Assembly (NCBI GenBank): GCA_000739535.1
Contig: DF820469.1
Span: forward strand, 250,525-314,524
DNA length: 64,000 bases
Origin: Candidatus Vecturithrix granuli
Lineage (GTDB): Bacteria; Moduliflexota; Moduliflexia; Moduliflexales; Moduliflexaceae
Direction of reading: 5' to 3'
Shown: positions 61,090-64,000 of the stretch, one piece after another
Layout of the letters: each line of letters starts with the position of its first letter
Position numbering within the stretch: the stretch's first letter is position 1
Program-made: the position numbers and the translations under genes
The notes under the pieces: generated by a model
Told to the model about the DNA's origin: nothing
The model's database searches: none
The model's input: the letters and a program-made list of their open reading frames with translations, nothing else

Positions 61090-62244
61090 TTACAACGCTT
61101 GTTCTAAAATTTCGGTTAACTCTTCAGTTGTCAACACAAGCGGATTGCCTTTCATGCTGCTGGCTTTGGCTGATTTTTCGACCAGAACCGGGATGTCGGC
61201 CGCTGTCATGCCATACTGCGCCAGCGCAGGTACCTGGAGCGCATCGCAGAGTTCCTGCACCCATTTGACCGCATCAGTTGCAGTCGCATTCGGCGTTCCG
61301 GTCAGCATTCGGGCAATTTCATCGTACCGCTGTAAGGCCAGGCTGTCGGGCTGCCGGGCTTGCAAGGCGCGAACATTCATCTCAATCACATAAGGCAGTA
61401 CTCGCGCGCAGATCGCTCCATGAGGCGCGGGAAACATACCGCCAAGCGGACCGGCAAAGCCGTGCACTGCCCCTAATTGGGCGTTTGCTAAGGCCAAACC
61501 GCCGAACAGACTGACGATCGCCATATCTTCCCGCGCCGCAGTGTCAGCGCCATGTTTATACACCTGGCGCAGGGAACGCGCCGCGCGCTGCATCCCTTCC
61601 CGGCATAACGCATCGGTCAACGGATTGGCTTTATTTGAAACGTAGGGTTCTATCACCTGCGTAAACGCATCCAGCCCGGTGCTGGCGGTTATTTCCGGCG
61701 GCAGCATATAGGTCAATTCCGGATCGATCAACGCCACACGCGGCAAGAGGAAGGGGCTGCGCATACTGACTTTGACCTGATGCTGTGTTGATTTTATAAC
61801 CGCGTTGCGCGTGACTTCCGTTCCTGGGCCAGCCGTAGTCGGAATTGCAATATACGGCGCAGCCGCTTTCGTGATTTTCTGCCCTTTTCCGATTACTTCC
61901 AGATAATCGAGCGGTTCGCCGCCATTGGTCAGTAACCCGGCGACGGCTTTGCCGGTATCCATCACGCTCCCGCCGCCGAAGCCGATCACCAGATTGCATT
62001 GCTGTTCTCTGGCCTGTTGTACCCCTTGCTGCACCATTTCAATGGTCGGTTCGCCTGTGACCGCAAAGGTACCATATCCAATCCCTTTTTTTTGTAAAAT
62101 CTTTAACAATTGCGCGGCCCGCTCCGGCGTCCTGCCGGTAATTACAAAGGCGCGCGTTCCGAAATCCGCCGCAATATCGCCGATTTCTTGTAACCTTCCG
62201 GCCCCAAAAAGAATCTGAGCTGCTGTTGCAAATTCAAATTTCAT
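61090..62244 (-). CDS. Iron-containing alcohol dehydrogenase
   Basis: A 384-residue group III metal-dependent alcohol dehydrogenase. The nucleotide site is 'VIGFGGGSVMDTGKAVAGLL'. 'IPTTAGPGTEVTRNAVI' and the metal-binding 'HGFAGPLGGMFPAPHGAICA' with two histidines are typical. It reduces aldehydes or oxidises alcohols such as 1,2-diols, hydroxyacids or lactaldehyde. A GGGGGTG stretch precedes the ATG. It is 6 bases downstream of the LsrG-like gene, so the pair is one operon and may act on the same small oxygenated metabolite. Confidence 0.92.
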   Translation of the reverse strand: MKFEFATAAQILFGAGRLQEIGDIAADFGTRAFVITGRTPERAAQLLKILQKKGIGYGTFAVTGEPTIEMVQQGVQQAREQQCNLVIGFGGGSVMDTGKAVAGLLTNGGEPLDYLEVIGKGQKITKAAAPYIAIPTTAGPGTEVTRNAVIKSTQHQVKVSMRSPFLLPRVALIDPELTYMLPPEITASTGLDAFTQVIEPYVSNKANPLTDALCREGMQRAARSLRQVYKHGADTAAREDMAIVSLFGGLALANAQLGAVHGFAGPLGGMFPAPHGAICARVLPYVIEMNVRALQARQPDSLALQRYDEIARMLTGTPNATATDAVKWVQELCDALQVPALAQYGMTAADIPVLVEKSAKASSMKGNPLVLTTEELTEILEQAL

Positions 62245-62250
62245 GTATTT

Positions 62251-62559
62251 TCACCCCCATCCCTGATCGTCAGGAAAGGCGTTCACATATTTCACGCCCT
62301 GACGCGGTTCAACCATCATTTCCGCGACCGTGTCGCGCCATTTCTGATAATGCGCCGTTTCTTTATGTTTCGCAGGATCTTCAGAAGTGCGATATACCTC
62401 GATTAAGACGAAACGCGCCGGATCATCCATCTGCTGAATCACGTCAAACCGAGCGATCCCCGGCTCTTGAATGCTCTGTCGGGCATTTTCAATGCTAGCC
62501 TCTTTAAAGGCCTCGACACATTCAGGTTTTACATGCACATGTACAAAGACGATGAACAT
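62251..62559 (-). CDS. LsrG-like antibiotic biosynthesis monooxygenase-domain protein
   Basis: A 102-residue ABM-fold protein. '[14 protein letters not shown]', '[14 protein letters not shown]', '[20 protein letters not shown]' and 'HYQKWRDTV' are close to E. coli LsrG, which isomerises phospho-AI-2. Other members are cofactor-free monooxygenases or unknown. AAAGGAG precedes ATG 62559. A longer frame starting at 62640 is not supported. Paired with the iron ADH, it could process a small dicarbonyl or polyol-derived compound. The LsrG role is by resemblance only. Confidence 0.82.
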   Translation of the reverse strand: MFIVFVHVHVKPECVEAFKEASIENARQSIQEPGIARFDVIQQMDDPARFVLIEVYRTSEDPAKHKETAHYQKWRDTVAEMMVEPRQGVKYVNAFPDDQGWG

Positions 62560-62872
62560 ACACACACTCCTTTCCTCATCAAATCTGTAAGATCTGTAAA
62601 ATCCGTGGTCGTTTCCGACTTTCTTTTTCTCTCTCATCACATCAGATTGTCAAGGGAAAATTACGGCGGCAGACCTTCTTACAGTTTCTCCTTGACATTC
62701 TCCGCATTGAATTTCAGGAGTTTCAAGGAAAATTATACAGATTTTGTTTGAATGAAGAAGAAATATATACGACCACAGATTGCCTGAATTTCAAAGATAT
62801 GAAAGATTTCTGATTCAATAAAATCTGAGAAATCTGTACGATCTGTGGTTCATCTATTATAGAGGAGGCAAT
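62560..62872. other. Divergent intergenic region with repeated CTGT motifs
   Basis: No gene is seen. AATCCGTGGTCGT (62600-62612) and ACGACCACAGATT (62769-62781) are inverted with one mismatch. AAATCTG.A.GATCTGT-type text occurs near both ends (62581 and 62831). It must contain promoters for both flanking genes. Confidence 0.45.
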
Positions 62873-63784
62873 ATGTCCGAACGTTCTCTGATCCCTGTCT
62901 ATCTGAAACTCTTATCCACCGCCTTTTTTTGGGGCGGTACGTTTATTGCCGGCCGCGTGGTGACTCAGTATAGCACCCCGTTTCCGGCCGCGTTCTTACG
63001 TTTTGCGATTGCGGCGATATTTTTGATCCTGCTCACCTGGAAAATGGAAGGGGGATTCCCGCGTGTACAAAAACGTCAACTATTGCCGTTGCTGCTGCTC
63101 GGTATGACCGGAGTATTTGCCTATAATTTTTTCTTTTTTACAGGACTGCAATTGATCGAGGCCGGGCGGGCGTCGGTGATTGTCGCCAATAATCCGATTT
63201 TTATTGCGCTGCTGTCAGCCTATTTTTTTCACGAAAAATTAACGCCTCTGAAAATTCTGGGCATCTTGCTTTCCGTGACTGGCGCTGTTGTGGTCATCAC
63301 CAGAGGCCATCCGCTCGAAATCTTTCAGGGCGGAATCGGGGCCGGAGAATTGCTCATTTTCGGCTGCGTCGTCAGTTGGGTCACGTATTCGCTGATTGGC
63401 AAAGTGGTGATGAAAGACCTTTCGCCATTAATCTCCGTCACCTATTCCGTGCTTATCGGGGCCGCTCTGCTGTTTATTCCGGCCTACATGCAAGGCTTAA
63501 CACGCCAGATTGTCACCTATCCGATTTCAGCCTGGTTGGGATTGTTTTTCCTGGGTTTCTTTGGCACGGTGTTAGGCTTCCTCTGGTTTTATCAGGGCAT
63601 TCAGCACATCGGCCCGACGAAAGCAGGTCTGTTTATCAATTTCGTGCCGATCAGCGCGATTATCCTCTCATTCCTCATTTTAGGAGAACCGATCACCTTT
63701 TCCTTGCTGGTTGGCCTGATTCTGGTCAGTACCGGCGTGTATCTAACAAATCGTAAAACCGCGCTTGAAAGAAAAATTGCATGA
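62873..63784 (+). CDS. DMT superfamily (EamA) transporter
   Basis: A 303-residue inner-membrane protein with ten hydrophobic segments arranged as two EamA repeats. 'FFWGGTFIAGRVV' opens the first and 'FGCVVSWVTYSLIGK' opens the second. 'EAGRASVIVANNPIFIALLSA' and 'GPTKAGLFINFVPISAIILS' are the usual ends of the halves. The family exports or imports amino acids, metabolites or drugs, and the substrate cannot be predicted. GAGGAGG precedes the ATG. It is monocistronic. Confidence 0.92.
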   Translation: MSERSLIPVYLKLLSTAFFWGGTFIAGRVVTQYSTPFPAAFLRFAIAAIFLILLTWKMEGGFPRVQKRQLLPLLLLGMTGVFAYNFFFFTGLQLIEAGRASVIVANNPIFIALLSAYFFHEKLTPLKILGILLSVTGAVVVITRGHPLEIFQGGIGAGELLIFGCVVSWVTYSLIGKVVMKDLSPLISVTYSVLIGAALLFIPAYMQGLTRQIVTYPISAWLGLFFLGFFGTVLGFLWFYQGIQHIGPTKAGLFINFVPISAIILSFLILGEPITFSLLVGLILVSTGVYLTNRKTALERKIA

Positions 63785-63790
63785 TTTGAC

Positions 63791-63877
63791 TAACTACAAG
63801 GATTTTATGTAAGAAGGATTGTGTTTCCGTGAGAGTTTCCGATCATTTATCCTCCTTACATGAAATCCATGTAGTTT
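63791..63877. repeat. Palindromic repeat, family C (copy 3)
   Basis: It starts AACTACAAGGATTTTATGTA and continues AGAAGGATT. The partner is ATCCTCCTTACATGAAATCC followed by ATGTAGTT. Of the three C copies this has the best base pairing. It begins 7 bases after the EamA stop. Confidence 0.82.
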
Positions 63878-63885
63878 TATGATAC

Positions 63886-63911
63886 AAAGCATTTCTCATA
63901 AGCAAGGATTT
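63886..63911. repeat. Short shared repeat with 20991-21019
   Basis: CATTTCTCATAAGCAAGGATT recurs in reverse orientation near 20992-21009. It sits between the family C and family B copies at the window end. Confidence 0.5.
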
Positions 63912-63938
63912 CAGAAGCTGTTTCAAAAGTCCATGAAC

Positions 63939-63989
63939 AGGAGTGTCAAAGCTCTGCTTTGACAGCGAAAGCAGAGCTTTCGCACTCCT
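63939..63989. repeat. Palindromic repeat, family B (copy at window end)
   Basis: AGGAGTGTCAAAGCTCTGCT and AGCAGAGCTTTCGCACTCCT pair. Compared with 61008-61058 the element is inverted: the GTCAAAG half comes first. Confidence 0.85.
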
Positions 63990-64000
63990 CACCTGCAAAC

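Noticed and set aside
24218..63989. Repeated hairpins considered as a CRISPR array or its fragments
   Set aside because: Copies are far apart, vary in sequence and orientation, have no regular spacers, and no cas gene is in the window.

Overview
The window reads as a chromosome segment of a Gram-negative, probably diderm bacterium. Supporting this are a type IV pilus/type II secretion-type ATPase family, a PilX-like pilin-associated protein, penicillin-binding protein 1C, an exosortase-associated EpsI protein and several periplasmic binding proteins. A full set of 2-oxoglutarate dehydrogenase genes implies an oxidative TCA branch, while a phenylacetate-CoA-ligase/ACT pair and an iron-dependent alcohol dehydrogenase are also common in anaerobes. 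No 16S gene is present. An uncultured filamentous lineage such as KSB3/Moduliflexota is only a guess from overall style: many sugar transporters, many signalling proteins and intergenic palindromes.

Layout. 1-3.2 kb: end of a simple-sugar ABC ATPase, two permeases, and a family 3 binding protein. 3.3-6.2 kb: paaK, an ACT protein, 5-oxoprolinase subunit A. 6.3-21 kb: a secreted protein and a large membrane protein running into sucA, then an IdeS-like cysteine peptidase gene and a convergent soluble-adenylyl-cyclase-like giant gene, then sucB and lpd. The 2-oxoglutarate dehydrogenase genes are therefore split by about 6.4 kb. 21-23.7 kb: a PAS-GGDEF-EAL c-di-GMP enzyme. 23.7-26.7 kb: gene-poor debris with a nested palindrome, a frameshifted gene and a fascin-like protein. 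26.7-30.7 kb: a compact cluster of a sigma-like factor, two related small proteins and a Lon-like/TIR/helical protein, which is the best candidate for an undescribed conflict system. 30.7-42.5 kb: a sugar-acid/polyol block (enolase-superfamily enzyme, binding protein and two permeases, two MDR dehydrogenases, mannitol-1-phosphate dehydrogenase-like enzyme) plus an ATC-hydrolase-like protein and a secreted unknown. 42.6-49 kb: thrB, rsmI, epsI, carbonic anhydrase, tRNA-Leu(CAA), glycogen phosphorylase. 49-56 kb: PilX-like protein and three related MshEN (c-di-GMP-binding type) proteins in different stages of domain loss or gain. 56-58.5 kb: STAS/anti-sigma kinase pair, DUF3108 protein, Trm112-like protein. 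58.5-64 kb: pbpC, iron ADH with an LsrG-like monooxygenase, and an EamA transporter.

The intergenic DNA is unusually structured. At least four families of palindromic repeats recur (called A, B, C and D here), several nested one inside another, together with a family of near-symmetric hairpin terminators. A further palindrome sits in frame inside the SucB linker.

Signalling is dense: c-di-GMP turnover (GGDEF-EAL) and three putative c-di-GMP receptors, a likely cAMP synthase, a partner-switching pair and a TIR effector all occur within 64 kb. All calls come from reading the sequence and remembered family motifs. No database search was run.
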